64,000 bases of DNA from NCBI GenBank assembly GCA_910579175.1, contig CAJTTB010000014.1, positions 1-64,000 of the forward strand, read 5' to 3'. Of this stretch, positions 35,042 to 43,217 are shown piece after piece. Under the pieces are notes generated by a model that saw nothing but the letters and a program-made list of their open reading frames with translations, had not been told where the DNA came from and did not search any database. Numbering within the stretch: the stretch's first letter is position 1; the number at the start of each line of letters is the position of its first letter. Both the position numbers and the translations under genes were made by a program. Source of the stretch: an uncultured Oscillospiraceae bacterium (lineage in GTDB: Bacteria > Bacillota > Clostridia > Oscillospirales > Ruminococcaceae).

Positions 35042-36124
35042 ATGAGTAGAATCTATAATTTTAGTGCTGGTCCATCTATGTTGCCAGAATCTGTTTTAAA
35101 AAGAGCAGCAGAAGAAATGCTAGATTACAACAACAGCGGACAGTCTGTTATGGAAATGTCCCACCGTTCTAAAACATATGAGCAAATTATCACCTCTTGC
35201 GAAAGTTTATTGAGGGAACTTTTGCAAATTCCAGATAATTACAAAGTATTGTTTTTACAAGGTGGCGCTTCTTCACAATTTGCAATGATACCAATGAATC
35301 TGATGAAAAATCATAAAATTGACCTTGTTTTAACTGGTCAATGGGCAAAAAAAGCACATGCTGAAGCTAAAAAATATGGGGAAGTCAATGTGGTTGCTTC
35401 CAGTGCAGATAAGACCTTTTCTTATATTCCACAATTGGATCCTGCCTCCTTTTCAAAAGATGCAGATTACTTCTATATCTGCCTAAATAACACCATTTAT
35501 GGTACCCATTATCACACACTTCCAGATACAGGAAATGTTCCACTTATCGCAGATGTCAGCTCCTGTATTCTCTCCGAACCAATGGATATTTCAAAATTCG
35601 GGCTTATCTTTGCTGGGGCACAAAAAAACATGGGACCTGCTGGCTTAACGGTTGTCATCGTCAGAGAAGACTTGATTGGCGAAGTTGCTCCAACCGTTCC
35701 AACTATGTTCAGTTATCAAATTCATGCAGATAATCAATCTATGTATAATACCCCTCCAACCTATGCAATCTACATCTGTAAATTGGTATTGGAATGGCTA
35801 AAAAATGACATCGGTGGATTGGAAAATATGCATCAAATCAATCAGAAAAAAGCAGCCATTCTCTATGATTTTCTGGATAGTTCTAAGTTATTCCAAGCTA
35901 CAGTAGAACCTGCTTCTCGTTCCCTGATGAACGTTCCATTTATTACCGGAAACGAAGAGCTGGATAAAAAATTCATCGCTCAATCCATTGAACATGGATT
36001 TGCAAATCTAAAGGGGCATCGCTCTGTAGGCGGTATGCGCGCTTCTATCTACAATGCAATGCCAATAGAAGGTGTTGAAGCATTGGTATCATTTATGAAG
36101 GAATTTGAAAAGGCAAATTCTTAA
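35042..36124 (+). CDS. serC: Phosphoserine aminotransferase
   Basis: 360 residues. IYNFSAGPSMLPESVL at the N-terminus and the PLP lysine in FAGAQKNMGPAG (about residue 196) identify SerC, which converts 3-phosphohydroxypyruvate to phosphoserine using glutamate. GGAGGAATTCATC precedes the ATG. serA follows after 30 bases, so the first two steps of serine synthesis are made from one operon; serB is not here. Confidence 0.97.
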   Translation: MSRIYNFSAGPSMLPESVLKRAAEEMLDYNNSGQSVMEMSHRSKTYEQIITSCESLLRELLQIPDNYKVLFLQGGASSQFAMIPMNLMKNHKIDLVLTGQWAKKAHAEAKKYGEVNVVASSADKTFSYIPQLDPASFSKDADYFYICLNNTIYGTHYHTLPDTGNVPLIADVSSCILSEPMDISKFGLIFAGAQKNMGPAGLTVVIVREDLIGEVAPTVPTMFSYQIHADNQSMYNTPPTYAIYICKLVLEWLKNDIGGLENMHQINQKKAAILYDFLDSSKLFQATVEPASRSLMNVPFITGNEELDKKFIAQSIEHGFANLKGHRSVGGMRASIYNAMPIEGVEALVSFMKEFEKANS

Positions 36125-36154
36125 ATTTCATATATTGGAAAGGCGGTTTTTTCG

Positions 36155-37312
36155 ATGTTTCAAATAAAACTTTTAAATAAAATATCTCCCATTGGATTAG
36201 AAAAGTTTGATAAAAATCAATACTCCTGTGCAGAGGATTTTGAAAATCCAGATGCCATTATGGTCAGAAGTGCTTCTATGCACGACATGGAATTTTCAAG
36301 CTCTGTCAAAGCCATCGCACGTGCTGGCGCGGGTGTCAACAACATCCCATGTGACAAGTGTTCTGAACAGGGAATTGTCGTATTTAACACACCAGGCGCC
36401 AATGCAAATGCCGTAAAAGAGATGGTCATTCTAGGGCTTTTAATCTCCTCTAGAAGGGTAGCAGATTCTATGGAATGGGTCAAAACCCTTTCTGGAAAAG
36501 GTGAAGAAGTTTCTAAGATGGTAGAAAAGGGAAAAGGACAGTTCGTAGGTCCCGAAATTGCAGGTAAAACTTTAGGTATCATTGGACTTGGTGCAATTGG
36601 TGTATTGGTGGCAAATGCAGCAGCTGACTTGGGTATGACTGTCTATGGATATGATCCCTATATCAGTGTAGAAGCGGCTTGGGGACTTTCTAGTCAGGTT
36701 AAACACGCAGTTAATTTAAATGAAATTTATGAAAAATGCGATTATATCACCATCCATGTGCCATGTAATAGCGAAACCAAGGGCATGATCAATGCTTCCT
36801 CTATCGCAACGATGAAAACTGGTGTACGTATCTTAAACTTTGCACGCGGTGAACTGGTAGACGCTCAGGACATCATCGACGCATTGGCTATCAAAAAAGT
36901 AAGTTGTTATGTGACGGATTTCCCAACAGACGCCCAATTGACTGCTCCTGGTGTGGTATCCTTCCCTCACCTAGGTGCCTCTACTCCTGAATCAGAGGAC
37001 AATTGTGCAAAAATGGCTGTAAAAGAATTGATAGACTATTTAGAAAATGGCAATATTAAAAATTCCGTCAATATGCCTGCTGCTTCCATGCCTAAGAGTG
37101 GAAAAACTCGCATTTGTATCATTCATCAAAATATCCCAACCATGTTGTCCAAAATTTCAACAGCACTATCTGATATCAACATTGAAAATATGCTAAATCA
37201 ATCCAAAAAGAACTATGCTTATACGATGATTGATACCAATGGCGAAGTAAGCGCTGCTGTTTTAGAAGGTCTGCGCAGTATCAAAGGGGTTATTAAAATT
37301 AGAACCATCTAA
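36155..37312 (+). CDS. serA: D-3-Phosphoglycerate dehydrogenase
   Basis: 385 residues, the short form. NAD site GLGAIGVLVANAA, catalytic Arg in NFARGELVD, and the His in FPHLGASTPESEDN are all present; the final ~70 residues are an ACT domain that probably binds serine (RICIIHQNIPTMLSKI). It oxidises 3-phosphoglycerate, entry step of serine synthesis. GGAAAGGCGG lies ahead of the ATG. Second gene of serC-serA. Confidence 0.96.
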   Translation: MFQIKLLNKISPIGLEKFDKNQYSCAEDFENPDAIMVRSASMHDMEFSSSVKAIARAGAGVNNIPCDKCSEQGIVVFNTPGANANAVKEMVILGLLISSRRVADSMEWVKTLSGKGEEVSKMVEKGKGQFVGPEIAGKTLGIIGLGAIGVLVANAAADLGMTVYGYDPYISVEAAWGLSSQVKHAVNLNEIYEKCDYITIHVPCNSETKGMINASSIATMKTGVRILNFARGELVDAQDIIDALAIKKVSCYVTDFPTDAQLTAPGVVSFPHLGASTPESEDNCAKMAVKELIDYLENGNIKNSVNMPAASMPKSGKTRICIIHQNIPTMLSKISTALSDINIENMLNQSKKNYAYTMIDTNGEVSAAVLEGLRSIKGVIKIRTI

Positions 37313-37409
37313 TTTCCTATGAATTTAAACCAAGATGATATTTTTCTATTCTGTGAATTGCTCATAGAAAATGAAAACATATCATCTTGATTTTTTATCT
37401 ATTGTTTCA

Positions 37410-37438
37410 TTGCACATCAATTATAAACGTGGTATGAT
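37410..37438 (+). promoter_or_regulatory. prfC: prfC promoter
   Basis: TTGCAC, 17-base spacer, TATGAT, 37 bases before the start codon. Confidence 0.6.
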
Positions 37439-37475
37439 TAAACCTGCTAACGATCAATCAATTGGAGGTTTTAGA

Positions 37476-39062
37476 TTGTCAAATTTACAAGATGAAATTA
37501 CAAGAAGAAGAACATTTGCAATTATCTCACACCCTGACGCAGGTAAAACAACACTGACAGAAAAGTTCTTATTGTATGGTGGTGCAATCTCTTTGGCAGG
37601 TTCTGTTAAGGGAAAAAAGACCGCAAAACACGCTGTATCCGACTGGATGGAAATCGAAAAACAAAGAGGAATTTCAGTTACTTCTTCTGTCATGCAGTTT
37701 CAATATCAAAATTATTGTATCAATATCCTAGATACTCCAGGACACCAGGATTTTTCTGAAGATACCTATCGCACTTTGATGGCAGCAGATTCCGCAGTAA
37801 TGGTGATCGATGCCTCTAAGGGAGTAGAAAATCAGACCAGAAAGCTATTTAAAGTCTGTGTTATGCGCCATATTCCAATCTTCACCTTTATCAACAAGAT
37901 GGATAGAGAGGCAAAAAATCCATTTGATTTGATGGAAGAAATCGAACAAGAACTGGGAATCCAAACCTATCCCATCAATTGGCCAATTGGTTCCGGAAAG
38001 GAATTTCAGGGCGTTTATGACCGCAATTTAAAAGAAATGATTGCATTTGAAGCCAATAATGGTCAACACCAAGTAAAAGCCACTGCACTAGACCTACAGG
38101 ACGAAACACTAAAAGATGTGATTGGCACAGAGCACTATCAAACATTACTGGAAGATATTGAATTGCTCGATGGGGCTGGCAGTGAATTTTCTCAACAGCG
38201 TGTCAGTGATGGTACCTTGTCCCCTGTATTTTTTGGCTCTGCACTAACCAACTTTGGCGTAGAACCCTTTTTAAGAGATTTTCTCACCATGACTACCTCC
38301 CCATTGCCTCGCAGCGCTGATATTGGAATCATTGATCCTGCTACAAATCCATTTTCTGGATTTATCTTTAAAATTCAAGCCAATATGAATAAAGCTCATC
38401 GAGATAGAATTGCATTTATGCGCATCTGTTCTGGGCAATTTGAAAAGGGAATGGAAGTATTCCATATACAGGGCAATAAAAAAATGAAACTATTACAACC
38501 TCAGCAGATGATGGCACAGGATAGAGAAGTCATTGATGAAGCCTATGCAGGGGATATCATAGGTGTATTTGACCCTGGTATTTTTTCCATTGGCGATACA
38601 CTTTGTACTGCCAATCATAAAATGATTTATGAAGGCATTCCAACCTTTGCCCCAGAACACTTTGCAAGGGTTAGTCAAAAAGATACACTCAAACGAAAAC
38701 AATTTGTCAAGGGAACCTCTCAAATTGCCCAAGAAGGTGCTATTCAGATCTTCCAAGAATTGGACTCTGGTATGGAAGAAGTCATTGTTGGCGTTGTCGG
38801 CGTATTGCAATTTGAAGTATTAGAACACAGATTAAAACACGAATATCATGTTGATATCCGAATGGAACATCTGCCCTATCAATATATCCGCTGGATTGAA
38901 AATCACGATATCGATCCCAAAAAACTAAACCTCACTTCAGACACCAAGCGAATTCAGGACCTCAAGGGAAGATATCTCCTATTATTTACCAACAGTTGGG
39001 GCGTTCAATGGGCATTGGATAAAAACCCAGGTTTAGAGCTTTCTGAATTTGGAAAAGCATAA
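37476..39062 (+). CDS. prfC: Peptide chain release factor 3
   Basis: 528 residues, close to the E. coli length. GTPase motifs: SHPDAGKTTLTEKF, DTPGHQDF and NKMD, followed by beta-barrel and RF3-specific domains. RF3 recycles RF1 and RF2 from the ribosome after termination. The start is a TTG with GGAGG seven bases ahead, which matches the family N-terminus; an upstream ATG-started frame adds 35 non-conserved residues and crosses the promoter. Confidence 0.95.
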   Translation: MSNLQDEITRRRTFAIISHPDAGKTTLTEKFLLYGGAISLAGSVKGKKTAKHAVSDWMEIEKQRGISVTSSVMQFQYQNYCINILDTPGHQDFSEDTYRTLMAADSAVMVIDASKGVENQTRKLFKVCVMRHIPIFTFINKMDREAKNPFDLMEEIEQELGIQTYPINWPIGSGKEFQGVYDRNLKEMIAFEANNGQHQVKATALDLQDETLKDVIGTEHYQTLLEDIELLDGAGSEFSQQRVSDGTLSPVFFGSALTNFGVEPFLRDFLTMTTSPLPRSADIGIIDPATNPFSGFIFKIQANMNKAHRDRIAFMRICSGQFEKGMEVFHIQGNKKMKLLQPQQMMAQDREVIDEAYAGDIIGVFDPGIFSIGDTLCTANHKMIYEGIPTFAPEHFARVSQKDTLKRKQFVKGTSQIAQEGAIQIFQELDSGMEEVIVGVVGVLQFEVLEHRLKHEYHVDIRMEHLPYQYIRWIENHDIDPKKLNLTSDTKRIQDLKGRYLLLFTNSWGVQWALDKNPGLELSEFGKA

Positions 39063-39138
39063 CATCTTTGTCAATCCAGAAAACAAATCAACCTAGCCAT
39101 ATCACATGATAATCTATCAATATAAGAGGAGTTTTAAC

Positions 39139-39636
39139 ATGGAAATTTGGGATGCATACTATCAAGATGGAACACTCGCAAATATAGATTTGATTCGAGG
39201 AGAACCGATTCCAAACGGATTATACCACTTGGTATGTGAAGTGATTGTACGACATATTGACGGCGACTATCTGTTGATGCAGCGAGATTGGTCCAAACCA
39301 AATTACGGTGGCTATTTTGAAGCAACCGCAGGAGGCTCCGCTCTCAAGGGAGAAGATAAACTTACCTGTATCAAAAGAGAGCTCTTAGAAGAAACTGGCA
39401 TTTTAGAAGATACATTTTACGAGATTGGACGAGATTTATCCAATACTTGTATTTATTACACCTTTTTATGTGTTACTTCTTGTAAAAAAAACAGTATAAC
39501 ACTCCAAGAAGGAGAAACAATAGCTTATAAATGGATATCCGAACAAGAATTTATTGATTTTATCCATTCAGAGCAGATGATTGATACAAGACAAAAAAGA
39601 TTTTTAGAATATTTCTCTAAGATGAATTATCTATAA
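39139..39636 (+). CDS. NUDIX hydrolase
   Basis: 165 residues. The Nudix box is complete: GSALKGEDKLTCIKRELL, then EETGI (pattern G-x5-E-x7-R-E-U-x-E-E-x-G-U), about residues 70-92. Such enzymes hydrolyse nucleoside diphosphates linked to other groups; the N-terminal half resembles isopentenyl-diphosphate isomerase-like Nudix proteins in outline only. ATG with AGAGGAG seven bases ahead. Monocistronic with a terminator. Substrate unknown. Confidence 0.9.
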   Translation: MEIWDAYYQDGTLANIDLIRGEPIPNGLYHLVCEVIVRHIDGDYLLMQRDWSKPNYGGYFEATAGGSALKGEDKLTCIKRELLEETGILEDTFYEIGRDLSNTCIYYTFLCVTSCKKNSITLQEGETIAYKWISEQEFIDFIHSEQMIDTRQKRFLEYFSKMNYL

Positions 39637-39647
39637 CCATATATTCA

Positions 39648-39681
39648 AAAAAGAGTTGAAACAATTGTTTCAACTCTTTTT
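39648..39681 (+). terminator. Rho-independent terminator after the NUDIX gene
   Basis: Perfect palindrome with AAAAAGAGTTGAAACAA in the left arm and its complement ending in a T-run. Confidence 0.92.
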
Positions 39682-39710
39682 ATATTTCCATATGATAACC
39701 AAATATTATA

Positions 39711-39870
39711 CTCCCAATTTCTATTCGTGTTTGGATGGTTATCTTGGATTGAAAGGCTTCTTTCAATTCTGGGCAGAGAGGTGCCCAGTACTTAGTTGGT
39801 TTCCCTTCTAAGATACTTTTATTTTCTTGAATGGGATGCTTGATTAGCAACTCAAAAGAAAACTGGGATT
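39711..39870. repeat. Direct repeat, copy 1 (downstream of the HipA-like gene)
   Basis: A 160-base unit that recurs at 41110-41264 in the same orientation with roughly 85-90% identity by eye. It starts CTCCCAATTTC and ends GAAAACTGGGAT, so its ends are imperfect inverted repeats. Both copies share an internal hairpin (GATTGAAAG/CTTTCAATT). Copy 1 has a 5-base insertion relative to copy 2. Similarity stops sharply on both sides. Confidence 0.85.
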
Positions 39871-39988
39871 AACATATTAACACCTCTATATTATTATATG
39901 TGTCTATATAGTTTATACAATTTTATTGTATTTTATACATCTCTTTTATAGAATTGTATATAAATATGTACTCTACTTATACTCTATT

Positions 39989-40942
39989 TTAGAATGTTGT
40001 CATATGCTTACTAATGTTATTATATAATGTATTTGCTCTTAATTTGAATATGTCTCTTACACCTTGTGTACTCACAATCTTTCTAGCTATATTTTGTGCT
40101 TCTATAATATATTCCCTCTTAGCTTTAATAACTCTTGCTGCATCAGTTATTATTCTATCTGATTCTGATTTACTATCTAGTGCATGATCAAAATCATACA
40201 AAGGTGCCATACAAATATATTTCCCAGTATCTGTGCTTCTTAACCAACCAAAGTTTCCTGCATGTCTATCTCCATTTCCTATGATGGCGTCTATTATCAG
40301 CATTCTTATACCATCAACACCAAACAAATTCTCTATTGTATCTTCATCAAAATCATCTGGGTCTAACCTACCAGACTGATCTGCTTGTTCAAGCATCAAA
40401 TTTATGTTTGTTATATTCTCTACTGCTATTCCATTTGGAGTCAATTGAATATTAACTGACCTTATATTGCACAGTTTGCATATATTTGTTGCTTCATATT
40501 CTATCTGCGTCTCTTGTCCATATTTTAATAGTGTTGACCTATTAATCCACTCTTTTCTTAAATACCCACCTACATACAGTGTTGGTATACTTTGCCCTGA
40601 AGTATACTCCCCTATTCCCTTCCAAAACTCAGCATGATAAGGACTTACCGACTCAAAAACTAATTGTATTGTATCATCTTTTATCCAATAACAATCACTC
40701 AAACTTAATGCATGAGTCTCATTATTTATGCTTATCCTATTGCCTTGTCCAAATGCTACACCTTTTAATTGTCTTGCTAATGTATTTGTATTGCTGCTAT
40801 ATCTTAGTTTTAACCAAATTTTAAATGTATACTTATTTGCACCGTGCATTAACATATATCCTGGAAGTAAATTCTCATTATAAATCTGCTCAGTATCTAT
40901 ATTATATACTGGATTGTTTTTACAATATAATACTTTTGACAT
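39989..40942 (-). CDS. HipA-like protein kinase
   Basis: 317 residues. The C-terminal half has the HipA kinase signature: catalytic loop GNGDRHAGNFG (about residues 222-232, with Asp and the downstream Asn) and the metal-binding DFD in APLYDFDHAL (about 248). The N-terminal half lacks an obvious P-loop and is not recognised. HipA kinases phosphorylate aminoacyl-tRNA synthetases or related targets as toxins of HipBA modules, or act as stand-alone serine/threonine kinases. No HipB-type helix-turn-helix gene adjoins it; only a truncated 65-codon frame lies upstream. Base composition is more AT-rich than in neighbouring genes. GGGAGG lies eleven bases ahead of the ATG. Confidence 0.8.
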   Translation of the reverse strand: MSKVLYCKNNPVYNIDTEQIYNENLLPGYMLMHGANKYTFKIWLKLRYSSNTNTLARQLKGVAFGQGNRISINNETHALSLSDCYWIKDDTIQLVFESVSPYHAEFWKGIGEYTSGQSIPTLYVGGYLRKEWINRSTLLKYGQETQIEYEATNICKLCNIRSVNIQLTPNGIAVENITNINLMLEQADQSGRLDPDDFDEDTIENLFGVDGIRMLIIDAIIGNGDRHAGNFGWLRSTDTGKYICMAPLYDFDHALDSKSESDRIITDAARVIKAKREYIIEAQNIARKIVSTQGVRDIFKLRANTLYNNISKHMTTF

Positions 40943-40992
40943 AACCTAATTGCCTCCCTCTTATGCCTTACTAAATAATGGATGTTGTTCCA

Positions 40993-41190
40993 TTATTCTA
41001 AGCCGTATAGCCTACCACCATTCACCCTATCATATGCATTTATTGCCTTGAAATAGTTAATGCCATTATTTACACAAGAGTAAACACACGCTAATGCTTC
41101 AAGTACTATCTCCCAATTTCTGTCCGTGTTTGGATGGTTATCTTCGATTGAAAGATTTCTTTCAATGCTGGACAGGGAGGTACCCAGTAC
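40993..41190 (-). pseudogene. 5'-truncated small reading frame upstream of the HipA-like gene
   Basis: A minus-strand frame of 65 sense codons ends at TAA (40993-40995), 50 bases before the HipA-like ATG. It contains no ATG, GTG or TTG before residue 56, and a stop (41191-41193) closes it upstream, so it cannot be translated as a whole. The first ~26 residues (including SIERNLSIEDNHPNTD) lie inside repeat copy 2; the rest (NWEIVLEALACVYSC, then NNGINYFKAINAYDRV) is unique. It looks like the 3' end of a gene that lost its start, perhaps the former partner of the kinase. Not recognised. Confidence 0.5.
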
Positions 41191-41264
41191 TTAGTTGGTT
41201 TCCCTTCTAAGATACTTTTATTTCCTTGGATGCTTGATTAGCAATTCAAAAGAAAATCGGGATA
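41110..41264. repeat. Direct repeat, copy 2 (upstream of the HipA-like gene)
   Basis: 155-base partner of 39711-39870. It ends right at the lysA stop codon (41267). Ends read CTCCCAATTTC and GAAAATCGGGAT. The two copies bracket a segment of about 1.24 kb containing the HipA-like gene and the truncated frame. Confidence 0.85.
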
Positions 41265-41266
41265 TA

Positions 41267-42565
41267 TTATATATCAAAACGTGTTAAATCTTCTAATGTC
41301 TCTCTTCTAACAACCTCTTTTGCCACTCCACCAGATACCATAATCACTGCTGGTTTGGCTACTCGATTATAATGAGAGGACATCGCATAATTATAAGCCC
41401 CTGTAGCACATACTGCCAAAATATCTCCCACCTGTGCGGACTGCAATTTGATGTGTTCTCCCAATAAATCGCCACTTTCACAACACCTGCCCGCAACGGT
41501 AACTGTGTCATCTTTTGGCGCGTCAGCTCGATTGGCAATCAAAAAATTGTACTCTGCCTGATAGAGTGCATAACGTGGATTATCTGTCATACCGCCATCC
41601 ACTGCAAGATACTTGCGTATATTCGGAATCTCCTTGATATTTCCCACTGTATAAAGGGTAATTCCAGCAGGTCCCACAATGCTTCTCCCCGGTTCAATGA
41701 TAATATAGGGCAATGGTAGACCTAACTCTGTCGCTTTTTTCTTGACTACTTCGGAAACGCGCTTCATATAACAGTCATAAGCCACTGGGTCATCAGAATC
41801 CGTATATTGAATCCCAAATCCGCCCCCTAAATTTAAGGTCTTTAGGGAAAAGTCCAAGGTCGTTTGAACCTCTGCAATCAAAGAAAGCATCACTTCAGCC
41901 GCATGTTCAAATGGATCAATATCAAAAATCTGAGAACCAATATGACAATGGATTCCATCTAATACAATATGCGGAAGTTGTATCGCCTGTTTGATTGCCT
42001 CCATTGCCAATCCCAACTCAATTGCCAGACCAAATTTAGAATCCAACTGACCTGTGCGAATAAATTGATGGGTATGTGCATCAATTCCGGGAGTTACCCT
42101 TAATAAAATAACCGCTTTTTTGCCCATATTACCCGCTAAATCATTGAGTAAGTGGAGTTCAGATAAATTATCCACCACAATTCTACCAACGCCACACTCC
42201 AGTGCATACTCCAGTTCTTGAGGTGTCTTATTATTGCCATGATAACAAATTTTTTCTACAGGAAAATCAACACTCATTGCAGTATAAAGCTCACCCATTG
42301 AAACAACATCGGTGCCAATTCCCTCTTCTTTTGCAATACGATACATCTGTTTGCAGCAAAATGCCTTAGAAGCATAACACACCAAACCTGCACCCTGATA
42401 GTATTCTTCTATAGAATGCCGAAATTGTCGACAATGATCGCGTATTTTATCCTCATCCATCACAAATAAAGGTGTGTGAAACTGCTCTGCCAATTCTATG
42501 GTATCTACCCCTCCAATGGTCAGATGATGTTGTTGATTGATTCCAAGATGATCTGATACAAACAT
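41267..42565 (-). CDS. lysA: Diaminopimelate decarboxylase
   Basis: 432 residues. PLP lysine in CYASKAF (about residue 67), phosphate-binding GGGFG, EPGRSIV, and the active-site Cys in GRCCESGD identify LysA, which makes lysine from meso-diaminopimelate, the product of Ddh encoded at 19651. ATG with AAAGGAG seven bases ahead. It follows ysxC by 21 bases in the same direction. The stop is immediately followed by repeat copy 2, so any native terminator has been lost or replaced by the repeat. Confidence 0.96.
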   Translation of the reverse strand: MFVSDHLGINQQHHLTIGGVDTIELAEQFHTPLFVMDEDKIRDHCRQFRHSIEEYYQGAGLVCYASKAFCCKQMYRIAKEEGIGTDVVSMGELYTAMSVDFPVEKICYHGNNKTPQELEYALECGVGRIVVDNLSELHLLNDLAGNMGKKAVILLRVTPGIDAHTHQFIRTGQLDSKFGLAIELGLAMEAIKQAIQLPHIVLDGIHCHIGSQIFDIDPFEHAAEVMLSLIAEVQTTLDFSLKTLNLGGGFGIQYTDSDDPVAYDCYMKRVSEVVKKKATELGLPLPYIIIEPGRSIVGPAGITLYTVGNIKEIPNIRKYLAVDGGMTDNPRYALYQAEYNFLIANRADAPKDDTVTVAGRCCESGDLLGEHIKLQSAQVGDILAVCATGAYNYAMSSHYNRVAKPAVIMVSGGVAKEVVRRETLEDLTRFDI

Positions 42566-42586
42566 TTTATGCTCCTTTCTCTGAAA

Positions 42587-43186
42587 TCACTGTGAAATGG
42601 ATTCTTCGCAAACTTCACAGATAATCGTCTTGATTTCTTCTACTCCTGTACCCTTTTGCGCAGAGAATGGTACCATGGTGATCTCCTCTCCGCAAGGCAA
42701 TTCTGTCACAATCTGTTGTAAGCGCTGCTGTGTTTGTGTTTTATTAAGTTTATCCGCTTTGGTCAATAGAATGATAAATGGAAATTCATATTCAATTAAA
42801 TATTGCACCATATCAATATCCTGTTTGGAAGGAGGATGACGCATATCAATCAGTTGTACTACCAAAGCAATTTTGCGCTCATCTCCAAAATATTTCTCCA
42901 TCAGTTTTGCCCAACGTTGTTTTTCAGATTTTGCCACCTTCGCATAACCATAACCTGGAAGATCCACAAAGTCTACCCGTTCATTTACATCATAAAAATT
43001 AATGGTGGCTGTTTTTCCGGGAACTGCGGAAACCCTCGCGAGAGATTTTCGATTTAAAATTTTATTGATTGCTGAAGATTTCCCCACATTAGATCGCCCA
43101 GAAAAGACAATTTCTAGTTTATCCGATTTGGGAAGCTGACTGGATAAGCCATAAGCAATGCGAAAATCTGCCTTGCTGTAATTCAC
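42587..43186 (-). CDS. ysxC: Ribosome biogenesis GTPase YsxC/EngB
   Basis: 199 residues. GTPase motifs: GRSNVGKSSAINKI, DLPGYGYAKV and TKADK. YsxC/EngB takes part in late 50S assembly and is essential in Firmicutes. GTG start with AAAGGGG six bases ahead. It lies 31 bases after lon, the typical lon-ysxC pair of Firmicutes. Confidence 0.96.
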   Translation of the reverse strand: MNYSKADFRIAYGLSSQLPKSDKLEIVFSGRSNVGKSSAINKILNRKSLARVSAVPGKTATINFYDVNERVDFVDLPGYGYAKVAKSEKQRWAKLMEKYFGDERKIALVVQLIDMRHPPSKQDIDMVQYLIEYEFPFIILLTKADKLNKTQTQQRLQQIVTELPCGEEITMVPFSAQKGTGVEEIKTIICEVCEESISQ

Positions 43187-43217
43187 AAAGTATCCCCTTT
43201 CTTGATAAAACCACTTG

